Shown: positions 46,880 to 58,273 of the stretch, piece by piece
Numbering within the stretch: position 1 is the first letter of the stretch
Layout: each line of letters opens with the position of its first letter
Source: Argopecten irradians
Taxonomy: Eukaryota > Mollusca > Bivalvia > Pectinida > Pectinidae
NCBI RefSeq assembly: GCF_041381155.1
Contig: NC_091144.1
Location: forward strand, 31,738,980-31,802,979
Length of the DNA: 64,000 bases
Direction: 5' to 3'
Notes under the pieces: model-generated
Database searches by the model: none
What the model saw: only the letters and a program-made list of their open reading frames with translations
Told to the model about the DNA's origin: nothing
Program-made: the position numbers and the translations under genes

Positions 46880-47633
46880 AAGAAAATAGAAATATCGGGT
46901 AACCCAAGTACAACTGTGATAAAAATAGGTAAACAAAAATTAAGAGCTCTCTTAGACACAGGTGCTGAGGTTTCCATAATCAGCAATAGGATTTTTTAAG
47001 ATGTTACCGAATAAACCACGACTAAGAAAAGAAAGCATGACTCTCCAATCCGTCAGCAGTACACCGCTCAAGGTAATAGGTTCAGCAGATATTTCATTTC
47101 AAATAAGACATTTGACCTTAAGACATAAATTTTATGTTGTTGATGGCATGAACAGAAAATGCATCCTTGGTTTAGATTTTCTTAAACAAAATGGCGTTAG
47201 AATGTATTTTGACCTTGCATGTATGCGTATAGGTAAGACCTATGTTCAATTAGAGGAAGACATACATATTGCCTCAATAATAAGGACCACCCACAAGACA
47301 TTGTTAAGACCGCAAACGGCAACGGTATGTCAGGTAAGACTCCCAAGAACTTTTAAGATACCAGGATCAAAGCTCTTAGAGATATCAGCAAATGACACTT
47401 GTATATATGATGAATCTGGTTTGACCTTACAAAACGGTGTAACAAAGGTCACGAACCCTCGCAAGATACCTATCTTGATACTTAACCAAACAAACAGGAC
47501 GATTAACCTAAAACGAGAAAGTGTAGTAGGCAAAGCACAGGCCTTAGAAGACAAAGACATTTCAAGTATAACTGCGACAAAAGACGATGACAAAGACGAA
47601 GAAAACTTTAAGGAGGTAGATGTACCAGACTAG
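46880..47633 (+). pseudogene. aspartic protease region, frameshifted
   Basis: LLDTGAEVSII near 46,950 is the active-site block of a retroelement aspartic protease. It ends at a stop just after a T run (about 46,993-46,998). The remainder continues in another frame from 47,001 with KCILGLDFL, the usual C-terminal protease block. A linker reaches a stop at 47,633. Broken by one frameshift plus a stop. Confidence 0.85.
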
Positions 47634-47639
47634 TACAGT

Positions 47640-48853
47640 GTTGAGACACTAAAGATATTAAGAAGAAACAAGGATCTATTCGCCAAAAAGGGTTCTCAGC
47701 TTGGACATACAAAAACAGTTAAGATGTATATAGAAACAGGAGATCACAAACTAAGAAACAAATTAAGAACCGACCTTACAGGACACCCCTGAAGAAACGT
47801 CAAGTAGTGGACGAGGCTATAGACGAGATGTTAAAGGCAAAGGTCATAGATAGGTCTAGAAGTCCCTGCAGTTTTGGCTTAGTGGTAGTTGATAAAAAAG
47901 ATGGAAGTAAGAGAATGTGTGTAGATTTTAGGAGTTTAAATAAGATTGTTACCCCGATGTCAGTACCTCTTCCTTTGATAGATGACATTTTGACCCTCCT
48001 AGGACACTCAAGACATTTCACTACATTAGATTTGAAAAGTGGATATTGGCAAGTAGAACTCGACGAGGAAAGTAAACAAAAGACAGCTTTTGCCCGTCAC
48101 AAAGGACTATTCCAGTTCAACAGAATGCCTTTCGGACTAAGTAACGCCCCTGCTGTCTTCCAAGAACTGATGAATATTGTCTTACAAGGTTGCGAACAAT
48201 TCACCACGGCTTACCTTGATGATGTCATAATTTACAGTAGGACAGCCGAAGAACACCTGAAACACTTACAGATAGTCTTCAACAAGTTAAGACAACATGG
48301 ACTTAAACTAAAGCTTAAGAAATGCACTTTCTTCAAGAAAGAGATGGAATATCTTGGCTTTATGATTACGGACAAAGGTGTAAAGCCGGACCAAAAGAAA
48401 GTTGAAGCTATTCGGGCCTTACCAACCCCTACTTGCGTAAGAGATGTAAGAGCATTAATTGGAATGTGCGGTTACTACAGGAAGCACATCCCCAACTTCT
48501 CAAAAATAGCGGAATGTCTTACAGAACTAACCAAGAAGTATGCTAGGTTCAAATGGACTGAGGAATGTCAGAAGTCATTTGACTATCTTAAAGAAAGTCT
48601 TACAGTAGTCCCTCTACTAGCATACCCAGACCCAAACCAACCATATGTGCTTTATACAGATGTATCAGACACATGCATAGGAGCTTGTCTTACACAGAAG
48701 ACAAAGGAAGGTGAAGAAATGCCACTTTATTACTTGTCACATAAGCTTAGCCCAACACAGCGTAGGTGGTCTGTGATAGAGAAGGAAGCATTTGCTGTGG
48801 TATATATGCTCTTCAGAAGCTTGATAACTACTTACACAACAGTTCCTTTGTAA
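47640..48853 (+). pseudogene. reverse transcriptase and start of RNase H
   Basis: Upstream of 47,807 a short segment (ETLKILRRNKDLFA) ends in a stop. From 47,807 the RT blocks are clear: SRSPCSFGLVVVDKKDG, RMCVDFRSLNKI, FTTLDLKSGYWQ, FNRMPFGLSNAP and the catalytic YLDDVIIYS. VLYTDVSDTCIGACL and WSVIEKEAFAVVY are the start of the Ty3-type RNase H. The frame is lost at about 48,815, where the next ORF takes over. Confidence 0.92.
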
Positions 48854-50985
48854 TAAGAACGGACCATCGCCCACTTTCTTACATATGCTCAGACAAGAAG
48901 ACATTGAATAAGAAACTCTCCGTATGGTCCCTTACTGTAGCGTCTTATAATTGTAAGGTAGAATATATTGAAGGTAGATTTAATTGTTGCGCGGACTTAC
49001 TATCGAGACTACCAATAGATACAGCAGAAGAAGCTAAGGATAAGCAAGGAGAAACCCAGGAAACTAAAGACATTCATGATGTCTTGGACGTAGATGGCAG
49101 AGCCTTAGAGATTGGAGCTCTCAACTCTAACAAGTTTAAGCCAAGAGACTTTGTCAGTAGTACAGTTGATACTCCAGACGATATTGTTAAACCTCATATG
49201 GATCTCCCTAAAGACATAGACATAAGAAAAACTCAAGACAATGACGAAGACATATCAAAGCTGAGACTTAGACTTTGTAATGGACAGGCAACCAAGAGTG
49301 AGGAGGAGCGCTTCTTGGTTGTAGATAACTTAGTGTATTATTTGTCAAACGCGGAATCAGATGACCCGGTCTTGAGACTTTACATTCCGAAGGAACTTGA
49401 AGGAATGGTGATAAGACAGTATCATGATTTCCTAGGTCATATGGCAGTTGACAAAACATATGACGTAATAAGAAAGAAGTATTATTTTCCTTTGTTATAC
49501 AAGAAGGTTCACCAACACATTGAAAAGTGTGTGACTTGTCAGACAAGAAGTCACAGTAACCTTTATCCTTCTCTTCAAGACAGCCAGATACCCCCCTACC
49601 CTTTTGCTAAGGTAGCAATGGATTTGTTAGGCCCTTACCCCCAGACATTATCAGGAAACAAATACATCGTGTCGTTCATAGATGTTTACTCTGGCTTTCC
49701 GGAAGCATTTCCAGTCCCTGACAAACCAGCAGCAAACATTGTACATCTTATCTTGGAAGAACTATTCCCAAGATATGGTAGCGTATTAGAACTGGTTACA
49801 GATAACGGTTCAGAGAATATCGCTAGATCAGTAAAGGAGACACTAGAAGCATTGAATATCCACCATGTTACCACTTCTTATTATTGCCCCCAGTCAAATG
49901 AAAAGGTGGAGAGATTTCATAGAACGATGGTAGACATTTTGGCCAAGAAGATCAAAGAAAACGTTAACACGCGGGATCTTTTCTTGAACCAGGTATTGGC
50001 CACAGTAAGATTTCACACCAGTGAGGTAACAAAAGCATCGCCTTTCTTCCTGCTTTATAACCGCGATGTAGTACTCCCCTTGGACACAATCTTAAAGCCA
50101 AGACGGCGGTATGCCGGTGAAGAGTTACACAAGATCGCCTTAGAGCAGCAACTTAAGTCCTTTGTTTTAGTGCATAGACACATGAATAAAGCGAAGAGGA
50201 AACAGAAGAAACTCGCTGATAGAAACTGTAAAGACGAGGATCTTAAGACAGGAGATCCGGTTTACATAAGAAACCATAAGCGTACCTCAAAACTGGACAA
50301 TAAATGGACACCTTACTATAGGATTATAGAGCAAACTGGACCAGTAAGTTTTAAGGTAAGAAACCAGCTTACAGGTGAAGTCACGAAGACACACGCGAGG
50401 CATTTACGATTAGCAAATGTTGATGAATGGGAGTTGCCCAAAGATAATATAGGTCGACCTTTAAGGAAATCGACATATGTAGTTCCCCCTGAGAGTAGTT
50501 CAGAGGAGTCAGAGGAGGAAACATCCTTAAAAAGAGTCATAAGATATAGAAGACAAGAAAGGTCAGATTCGGACTCTGAGGATGATATTCCGTTAATGGA
50601 GCTAAGACAAAGGCTCCGGACCCGAGAATTGGACAAAGCTAGTCCTATTGATTCAGATGATGAACTTATACCTTTATCACAATTGAAAGGTAAGTTAAAT
50701 GAAAACAATAACGCTGACACTCAGACAGATGATGTTGACGATGTTGATGATGCGTCTGAGACAGGTTGTACTGCTGATGACATGGAGATTTATGCGGTAA
50801 ATAAATTAGCAAATAAAGTTACGCCCCAAATCTCCACCGCAGTAGATAAAACATATCAAGATAACGGGCTCTACAATAGAAAAAATGAAGATTCTAAGAA
50901 AGTTAAGAGAGATATATCAAGAGACTATGAGGACAATTCAGAGCTATTTAAAAAATGTCTGAAATATTTTCTTCGTGATCAATAA
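48816..50985 (+). CDS. RNase H end and integrase of the LTR element
   Basis: Coding continues to 50,985. RTDHRPLSYI and EYIEGRFNCCADLLSR complete RNase H. The integrase zinc region is HDFLGHMAVDKTY...CVTCQ (HHCC). The catalytic core has MDLLGPYP, TDNGSEN and NEKVERFHRTM (D, D, E). DPVYIRNHKRTSKL and a GPVSFKV block follow. The last roughly 170 residues are acidic and low complexity (DSDSEDDIPL, DDVDDVDD). No chromodomain seen. Confidence 0.92.
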
Positions 50986-51029
50986 CGAGATTCATTAGTG
51001 AATCGTTTGTTATTGTTTCAGAAAACGAA

Positions 51030-53021
51030 ATATAAGCTTTTGTTCTTAATCTAAATCCTTACGAGATAGTTCTTAGAAAGTTAGATAATAGTCTGTCAGA
51101 AATAACCAAAAGCTATCTAGCAGAGTCAATAAAACACCATGAAACATCTAGATAGATAGATAGATAGATAGATATTCTTTATTTCCTCATTTTTATGAGA
51201 TTACAACAGCAAGGAACATAGAAAAATGCAGTGTAGAATCAGTTCATGTGAAATACTTGAACGTTAATATTTACAAGTTCGAGCAACGTTGCTTCGCTAT
51301 GTCTGGTTTACTTATTGTTCATATACTAGTTGTTTCTTAGATTCGTCACTGTCTTTTATAAATATTCATCAATTTTTGCATACATTTTAGGTATCAATTT
51401 TGAGATGTATTTCATCATTTCTGTCCAGTTTTCGTCTGACAAATCGATATCTTGTGATCGCCTGCAAAGGATAAATTTTGTTTGATCAGTTTCACTCATG
51501 TTCGTAAATGTAACATAGTCATAAACATGAAGAAAATTAACAATGATTTCCAGGATTAGATCCCTCTCAGCAAACAGAATATGGCATTCTATCAGAAAAT
51601 GTACTACTATATCAGTTACCGTTTTACCACATAATTTGCAAATAACAGGAACAACTTCCCAGACAAAGGATAAGTGTATAAGGTCACTCATCTGCCACGT
51701 ATCCTTCACACTTAATTTAGAGATCTTCCACAGTGGATGTGTATCCAGCGTAGTACAGGGCCCTTAGTGAAGCAAAGGAATTAGTTGGATTAGCTAGAGA
51801 TTATCTTAATCATTTGAAACTTCAGATCAATATGCTATCTCTAAGACATTTAAGCCCTTCAGTCATTTCACCCCCAGACTTGTACGAACTCCTTATAGAA
51901 GTAGAAAGCAAACTTGACCCAGGTGTTAGAGTACCTTTTGACCCGGAAACTGACCTTTGGGAATTTTATAAGACAGTGACCTGTACGACACTTATTAGTA
52001 CTGATAGCCTTATTGTAGTTATTTCCATTCCATTAATAGACATAATTGGCAAGTTTGCTGTGTACCGAGCACATAACCTTCCTCTTCCGTACCTTGGATC
52101 GAATCAAACAAATATTTTGGCGACTTATAAATTTGAAGCAGAAGCTCTTGCAATCAATGAAGCGAAAACACAATTGGTTACAATGACAATTGAGGAGATG
52201 AATCAATGTGTAAATAGCGTTAAAACTACTGCAGGTTTCGTAGTCCAACGTATACTATAATGGGAAATAAGAAATGTATTGTTAATCTTTTTATGAATTG
52301 GACCAATACTTTAGTTAAATATTGTACTACAGTAGTACAAAATACAAACACTTCCCCTATGGCCCAGTATTTGACCAATGGCCTATGGATAGTTGTCCAA
52401 GATAGATCTTTGACCTTTACACTGAAAAGCCCCTATAGAACCCAATCTGGTACTGTGGTGACCAGATAACCTATTGACACCTTATCCCTTACGGAAGGTT
52501 GTTCTGCATCAAATGAATATATGACCTTGCCCTCATATTATCATTCAGAGAGCAAATATAACCTAACAGATCATTTTCAACAGGTGATTTCAAATTATTA
52601 TGTAGGCTCCATTGAACTCTGGAAACCAATGACACAAAGACTACCAAATGTAAAAAAAAACATTAAGATACCCCATAAACTTAAGCCTATAAAGGAAATC
52701 CCCATTGATGAGTTGATAAATGAACTTGACAATTCATTTGATCTTGAACCCATGGAATCTGATTTGCCCCTCTCGACCTACTTGTCGATAGTAGGTGTGG
52801 TAGTAGTTGTTGTTATAGTGATATATTTATGTCGTAAGAGAATTAGGGATAAATGTCAGAAATGTAGGTTAGGTAAATGGTCAGTGAAAAGGAGAAAGTC
52901 AGAGACGAGTGTCTCGCAAGCCTCAAGACCCATGCAAAGACACAAAAGTAACCAATCCACAGAAGACATGACAGAAGAATTGATCACCAGGAACAAGAAA
53001 ACAAAGAAAAACCTACACTGA
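51030..53021 (+). pseudogene. env-like third coding region, interrupted
   Basis: Coding traces upstream of 51,148 and from 51,765 share a frame but are separated by a LINE fragment. Further stops occur at about 52,258 and 52,469. Marks of an envelope-type protein are a predicted membrane helix at about 52,785-52,835 (Val/Ile rich) followed by a short basic Cys/Arg/Lys tail, and a position between pol and the 3' LTR, as in errantivirus-like elements. An obvious N-terminal signal peptide and furin site were not seen. The fusion-protein-like identity is inference. Confidence 0.6.
51148..51765 (-). mobile_element. 5'-truncated LINE fragment inside the env-like region
   Basis: Minus strand: the end of a LINE ORF2 (51,709-51,356, stop ending it) with the C-terminal CX2CX9HX4C motif (CKLCG...H...C), then a short 3' UTR with AATAAAGAATATCTATC and an (ATCT)n tail at 51,150-51,172. 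The tail at one end and truncation at the other are typical of LINE insertion. It splits the host coding region antisense. Its end sequences resemble those of the 5.7-kb relic in type, not identity. Confidence 0.8.
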
Positions 53022-54218
53022 TGTCAGGAAGTTACCCTGAGGGCGTTGACCTCGCCGAGGCAAATGTAACTGCCCCATCAGGAAGTGGAGGAATTGAATC
53101 GGGTAAACAAGACTGCCTTACAACCCGAGTACGAAGTGTAATATACCCAGACTTGAGAAAAGAGCTCAGTCTTCCATAGACAGATATAAAGTAACGTCTT
53201 GGTCGTAACAAGACAATGTCTAAATGTGAAGAAGGAAATGATAATGAACTAGTGAAACATTATGCCTTGATATTTAACGTCTATATGATTAAAATTGCTT
53301 ACGAGACAAAGATATACATATAATGTCTCGGTTATTACAAGACAATAGGGAAACGTCTTGGTGTTAACAAGACCATCTCTTGTCTGGATATTAACGTTAA
53401 TTAATTAAAAAAAATCACAATGTCTTAATGCGGATAAGACAAAATGTGACCTCTTCAAGAACCGTGGTGGATGACGGACCTAAGAACATAAAGAAGCTCT
53501 GGATATAACTAAATAAGCAGCAACTGTGAAGATAAACTGTGGATTTTTATATAGGAGCAGCCATATTATTACGAATGATTTTTAACGATGAAGTTACCAT
53601 GGAACTCTGTGACTGTTAAATAGGTTCAAACTAAAATGGACGTGACTGTGAAATAATATTACTGATTTTCAACGACGTAGTTACCATGGAACTGTGTGAC
53701 TGTTAAATATGTTCGAACTACAATGGAAGTGACTGTGAAATATGTTCGAACTACAATGGAAGTGACTGTGAAATATGTTTGAACTACAATGGACGAACTG
53801 TGAAATATGTTTGAACTACAATGGACGAACTGTGAAATATAATTACTGGCCAACTTCATGATGTTGTGACCATAGAACTGTGACTGTAAATAAGACTTTA
53901 TATTGCATGAATATATTAAAGAGATGTTTAGAGTAATTACAATATGTGTATGTACATATTGTGCATTAAGGTAAAGAGTTGTAACGTTTAATAGGATAAC
54001 TTCGCGATAATTAAAAATATACTGCATGACGCATGCGAATGAAAGAATGTTGAAAGGAGAAATGAATGAAATGGCCACTAGTTACTATTTAGGATGTTTT
54101 TTTAAAGGAGGCGGTGGTAAATTGAAATGTTAATAATACTTGATACTTTGCGTTAAGAAATATGTAAGCCATTCTGAGAAATGCCTAACATATTGTCTTG
54201 TTTGAAGAAAGGGGCGAT
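53022..54218 (+). other. LTR-element 3' non-coding region with short tandem repeats
   Basis: Between the env-like ORF and the 3' LTR. About 53,560-53,850 holds five or more imperfect units with GAACTACAATGGA and GTGACTGTGAAATATG. Purine-rich GAAGAAAGGGGCGAT at 54,204-54,218 is the polypurine tract for plus-strand priming. Confidence 0.75.
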
Positions 54219-55488
54219 TGTAACCCTATAGAGGTAGGCAGGCTGGTAGCCTTGCTTAAGCCCCAATGATATTATTGGTGATAGACGATTGTAACCCTAT
54301 AGAGGTAGGAAGGCTGGTATCCTTGCTTAAGCCCCAATGATATTATTGGTGATAGATAATTGTAACCCTATAGAGATAGACAGGCTAGTAGCCCTACTTA
54401 AGTCCCCATGAATATCATTTATAGATATGATATTTGAATATTCCCGCTAGGTAAACAGGAAGTGGGGTACCTGTTGAACCTTGACAGAAGTTGTCATATT
54501 AGTCGTGTATAATTGTGGATCGCGGGGCTGAGTTAAATTATAGTGTATTTTATAAGAGTACAAGTATTAGTTGTTTAATAACAACCATGTATATATGTAT
54601 TAGGCTTTGTTTAATTTCATAGTGCATTATTGTGGTGTATATAATGTTGCTCAGGTCTAGCACCGATGTGTAGTATATTTAAAGGTCAGTAACGCGGGAT
54701 TGTTTACTCATGTTTGCAGCCAGAGTTAGGTTGTTGTTTTAAGGCATGGCCAAACTAGGTGACCGAAATATCAGTAAATTGTTACGGTACCTACTTAGTA
54801 GCGACTACGTGGGATGTTCTGGAAAGCATGACAGGACATCGCACGGTCTATGCACGTGTTAAACTAGGTGACCAACTTATTAGTTAATTGTTACCGAATA
54901 GGTATGGGTATGGTAGGGACTACGTGGAATGTTCTGGAAGGAATGACAGAACATCGCGTAGTCCACACACCTGTTTAACTGCGCAGTATAGTTTGTGCAA
55001 ATTACAGGCGGTTCTGTCCAGCCTCAACCAAGTCCAGTCAGAAAATCAAAACATTTCTATTTTGTTAAGCCTGCATCAGGCGCCGGTAAGGCTGTATTCT
55101 GAATTCAAATTAGTAAATTTTGACAGTTTATGATGAGCTGGGTAACCTTTGGGGCAAGCATTGTCCCAACGGCACGTGTACCAGTCACGTACCCAATCAT
55201 TATAAATAGAGGGCCGCAATAGGTCCCAGTCAGACTGAAACCAGACGGAAACCAGACGGAAACAAGACGGAAACCAGACTGAAATTAGACGGACATCAGA
55301 CGGGAATAAGACTGAGACTGGGTACTTCCGCCTCACATACACCTACGTCACCGCCTCCTCTAGGGCCACCTATGAGAGAGAGAGAGAAAGTGAGAACTCT
55401 TGTCTACACTTTGAATAAAAGCCGTCAACAAGCTTCTACCCTACTCCTTGTCGTCATTTCGACCAACACAGTCATCCATAGGACGACA
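54219..55488 (+). repeat. 3' LTR
   Basis: Near-identical to 44,107-45,366, with the same 71-bp tandem units at its start and the same GGACGACA end. It contains an extra GA-dinucleotide expansion (about 55,376-55,387) and one extra CAGACGGAAAC unit. Confidence 0.93.
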
Positions 55489-55730
55489 CTAATCAAACAG
55501 AACTTTTTGACGCAATAAAAACCATCTGGCAACGCATTGATGTAGAATACATTCAAGGTTTTTACAGATCGATTCCCGATTGAAGTACGAAAGTCCAAGG
55601 GTCAGATCACCAAATATTTGGTCAGTATCACAACACATATATTTTTATAAAGAGTTTTATTTTCCTAGCGAGATGTTCACATGACGTTACGGCGGTCATT
55701 TTATCCGAATACTTCTGTCCGGTCTCTGTA

Positions 55731-55880
55731 GGTTTCCCTTGCTCACTTGAGTTAAACCAATTTCATTTTGTGAAAACAAGATAGTTGATAAGCAGTCATT
55801 TTGGATTTTGACATTTTCACAGGAAGTAGTAAAGATATCTCCCTCACATTAAACTTGTATTCTAGCTTTTTTAAATTTTA
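55731..55880. repeat. satellite monomer at the right border of the nested stack
   Basis: GGTTTCCCTTGCTCACTTGA, ACAAGATAGTTGATAAGCAG and TTTTGGATTTTGACA are diverged counterparts of the 25-27-kb monomers and continue the monomer cut at 42,380. Confidence 0.7.
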
Positions 55881-56890
55881 CACATCCATTTAGAACAATT
55901 AAGTCCAAACAACATGGCTGACACTGGCTATATCAAATTTGGCAATTGAATAGATCTTTTGCTATGCATACTACATGCAAAATTATCCTATGAGTATTCA
56001 ATATTTTCAATGGAGAGGCAGAATAAGGGAAACGCAGAGAAAATAGTATCTTCCATCTGTAGATCACTCCTGATTTTTAATAGGTTTATCGTCCTAACTG
56101 TATCTTCTACGTGATGTGTATGGAATTATTCACCCAGAAGATACATTAACCGTTGTTTACTTTGACAGAATTTATCATTTATCCTAAGACCACAATTTCG
56201 GATAAGAGGTAATTGGCGGTTCAAATGTTAATGTTTTTGAATAAACACTTATTTCACAAAACTGAAGCAAAGAACAATTATGAAAATGCTGTCATAGAAA
56301 GTAGTTGTTAATGTGTTTTTATATGTATGCAAAAGTAAACAAATCATGACTAATTTAAACAAGACCAAGTGCATAGTATATATAACTTACTGTCTGTAAG
56401 GTTCCTTTGTCATGTTATATGTAGCCCCTGATGACTTATTTTATACAGATATAACATATATGTAGTTTTTTTTTTCATTTCATGGGCCTGGATTTTTGCG
56501 ACATTAACTGTCGAAGCCATATTGCGTGAAGTGTTTTTCACGTTTTATGAATTGATATTTTATGAATTGATAAAATTATCTTTATTGTTCCCGAACGAAA
56601 TATAATCTTCCAATGTGATGACATCAATTACGAAGAGCTGTTTTGGGGTTAGTGTGGTTTAGTGTTAGTTTATGTACCGTTAACCATTTGGTTTCACAAA
56701 AACAGGGTATTCAAATAAATATGTCAGATATAAGCAACGGCATATAGATTAGCGTGGCATTTAGATTAACGGCAGAATTAAGCGTGCGAATAACGGGTTG
56801 AGTCAAACGTGACACGACAATTGCCATTTATTTACGAAGCAATGAATGTTGATCCGAAATCATACCATAAAATATTCATTTTCATTATAT
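55881..56890. other. intergenic, no gene recognised
   Basis: AT-rich sequence without coding blocks or recognised repeats. Confidence 0.4.
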
Positions 56891-57090
56891 TTGTTTGATT
56901 ATTTTAGCATCCTATTAACAGCCAGGGCCATGTAAGGACGGTCACCTATGTTAGCAGCGTGTTGGGTATATGAAGTGCAGGTGCGTGTTTTGGGAGACTG
57001 CGGTATATTCGTGTCGTGTCTTCTTGTATAGTGGAACTCTTGCCCTTTTCACAGTGCTATATCATTGAAGCATGCATGCCGCTGAAGACA
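56891..57090 (-). mobile_element. SINE-like repeat, copy 3
   Basis: Reverse complement of the 18.2-kb copy. Blocks read here as TTTGTTTGATTATTTTAGCA, CATGTAAGGACGGTCACC, TTTTGGGAGACTGCGGTAT, GTGTCTTCTTGTATAGTG and GCATGCATGCCGC. Confidence 0.6.
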
Positions 57091-57280
57091 CTAAGCAACA
57101 CTTTTGATAAGATGATCTTTAAAATTTTAATGAAAAGATTTTAGAAGAAAGATACCTCATCTGAAGATTCACATCAAAGGAACAATCTACCTGTGTCATC
57201 TGAAATGCCTTCAGCTGGAGTGGCATAGTAGTCAAGGATTTAATCAACATACAATTAATCCTACTTTCCACATTAAAGAG

Positions 57281-57510
57281 TTGTCAGTTCTTTCGGTATT
57301 GATTGTGATGTCATTAGTTTGCAAACGTAACGTAACATTTTTCATAATCTCTCCAAAGGTGCATTGCGGTTTCCACATTTCAAGTGAAATGGGGGTGCCG
57401 CAATGCATTCTGGGAGAGAAAGAAAGTTTTCAAAGAAAATTATTAGTGTTTACTCACAAAACAATTACGTCACAATGATATCTTGTCACAAGGAAGATAA
57501 GATTTTAGCA
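57281..57510. mobile_element. palindromic MITE-like copy (TGATGTCATTAG type)
   Basis: GTATTGATTGTGATGTCATT on the left and AATTACGTCACAATGATATC on the right are inverted, and GGTGCATTGCGGTTTCCAC near the middle is mirrored in part by GTGCCGCAATGCA. Related in style to the 'AGATAACTCTGTAA' family but with a different interior. Confidence 0.55.
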
Positions 57511-58273
57511 CACAAAGACGAAAAATCATAGAAGAATATAGTCATATTTTGTTTTTGGATTTCATTTCAGCAAGAGGTACATGCTCATTTGCTCCCTCTA
57601 CATACTTTACACATTTGTCGTTATGACTTCGATCATAACATCTATAAAATATATATATGTAATAATTTACAGCAGAACTTATGCATTGTTGAACACGAGA
57701 AACCAACGAATCATTATTACTGAAATGTACTTAAAAGTCTTTAGATTTCATACACTAGCTGCCCTGTGGCTACCAGATGTTAAAAGTGCCTCCCGTCAAT
57801 TAACACGTATCCGCTAATGGCAAGTTTGTCATGTAAATGTGCATGGTAGACAAGTGTGGTTTCTGAACCAAACACGTGGGTACTGGTTGGACGAATTGCT
57901 GAAAAAGAACATAATTGGAATAATGTAGAACTTCGTCACAAAATCCATTTTTCAACGAAGAAAATAACTACTATGATAACTAGATGACAAACTACATTTT
58001 AATTTCATTTTCAACGTTATCTAGCTAGTAGATGAAAGAAATTTCCGCTCAATGTCGATTAAATAGGATATACATTTTTAATACATTAACATAGTACACT
58101 TTATTTCGACATGCTTTTATGATTGATATACATTGCTGTTTATTTTTTTATGATCTTATTGGAGAACCCGAGTTAAGAATGAAAAATAGTGATCAATTTA
58201 TTCAGGAGGAAAAAAAAAATACTTAAAAATCGCCTTGGAGTAATATGGATTCGATTTAATGAGGTTCGACTTA
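57511..58273. other. intergenic, downstream of secreted-family gene 2
   Basis: Should contain the 3' UTR of the minus-strand gene. No coding or repeat family recognised. Confidence 0.4.

Larger units (their letters stand above)
44107..55488 (+). mobile_element. Ty3/gypsy-type LTR retroelement with env-like region
   Basis: Two near-identical LTRs (44,107-45,366 and 54,219-55,488) begin TG and end CA. The element is flanked by a 4-bp duplication CTAA (44,103-44,106 and 55,489-55,492). The order gag, protease, reverse transcriptase, RNase H, integrase, env-like and a purine tract GAAGAAAGGGGCGAT before the 3' LTR gives the class. Gag, protease, pol and env-like regions all carry frameshifts, stops or an insertion, so this copy looks inactive although its LTRs are little diverged. 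Confidence 0.95.
42586..55588 (+). pseudogene. Tc1/mariner transposase, broken
   Basis: Begins MGRRGKEVTSGLGKAV with a helix-turn-helix region (VADRLGIPKSTISDIWIRY), as in Tc1-like DNA-binding domains. Further blocks in changed frames are VRRGNIENTHRCGRTP, ENYWKDVIFSEES, YVMIWGC, DNAPVH (about 43,328) and SPDINIIENVW (about 43,418-43,440). The first catalytic Asp position (usually FSDES) reads FSEES. Frameshifts and stops occur near 42,840, 43,250, 43,323 and 43,394. The C-terminal tail, IEYIQ-like (VEYIQGFYRSIP), lies beyond the LTR element at 55,489-55,588. Dead gene. Confidence 0.88.
42384..55728 (+). mobile_element. Tc1-type transposon split by nested insertions
   Basis: Left inverted repeat at 42,384-42,412 begins CAGAGACCGGACAGAAGTAT. 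The right one, the exact inverse apart from one base, ends at 55,728. TA flanks both ends. The element's own DNA is only about 1.35 kb: 42,384-43,453, about 44,066-44,106 and about 55,489-55,728. The rest is a TTAA-flanked hairpin element and an LTR retroelement, both inserted in the transposase region. Confidence 0.9.
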
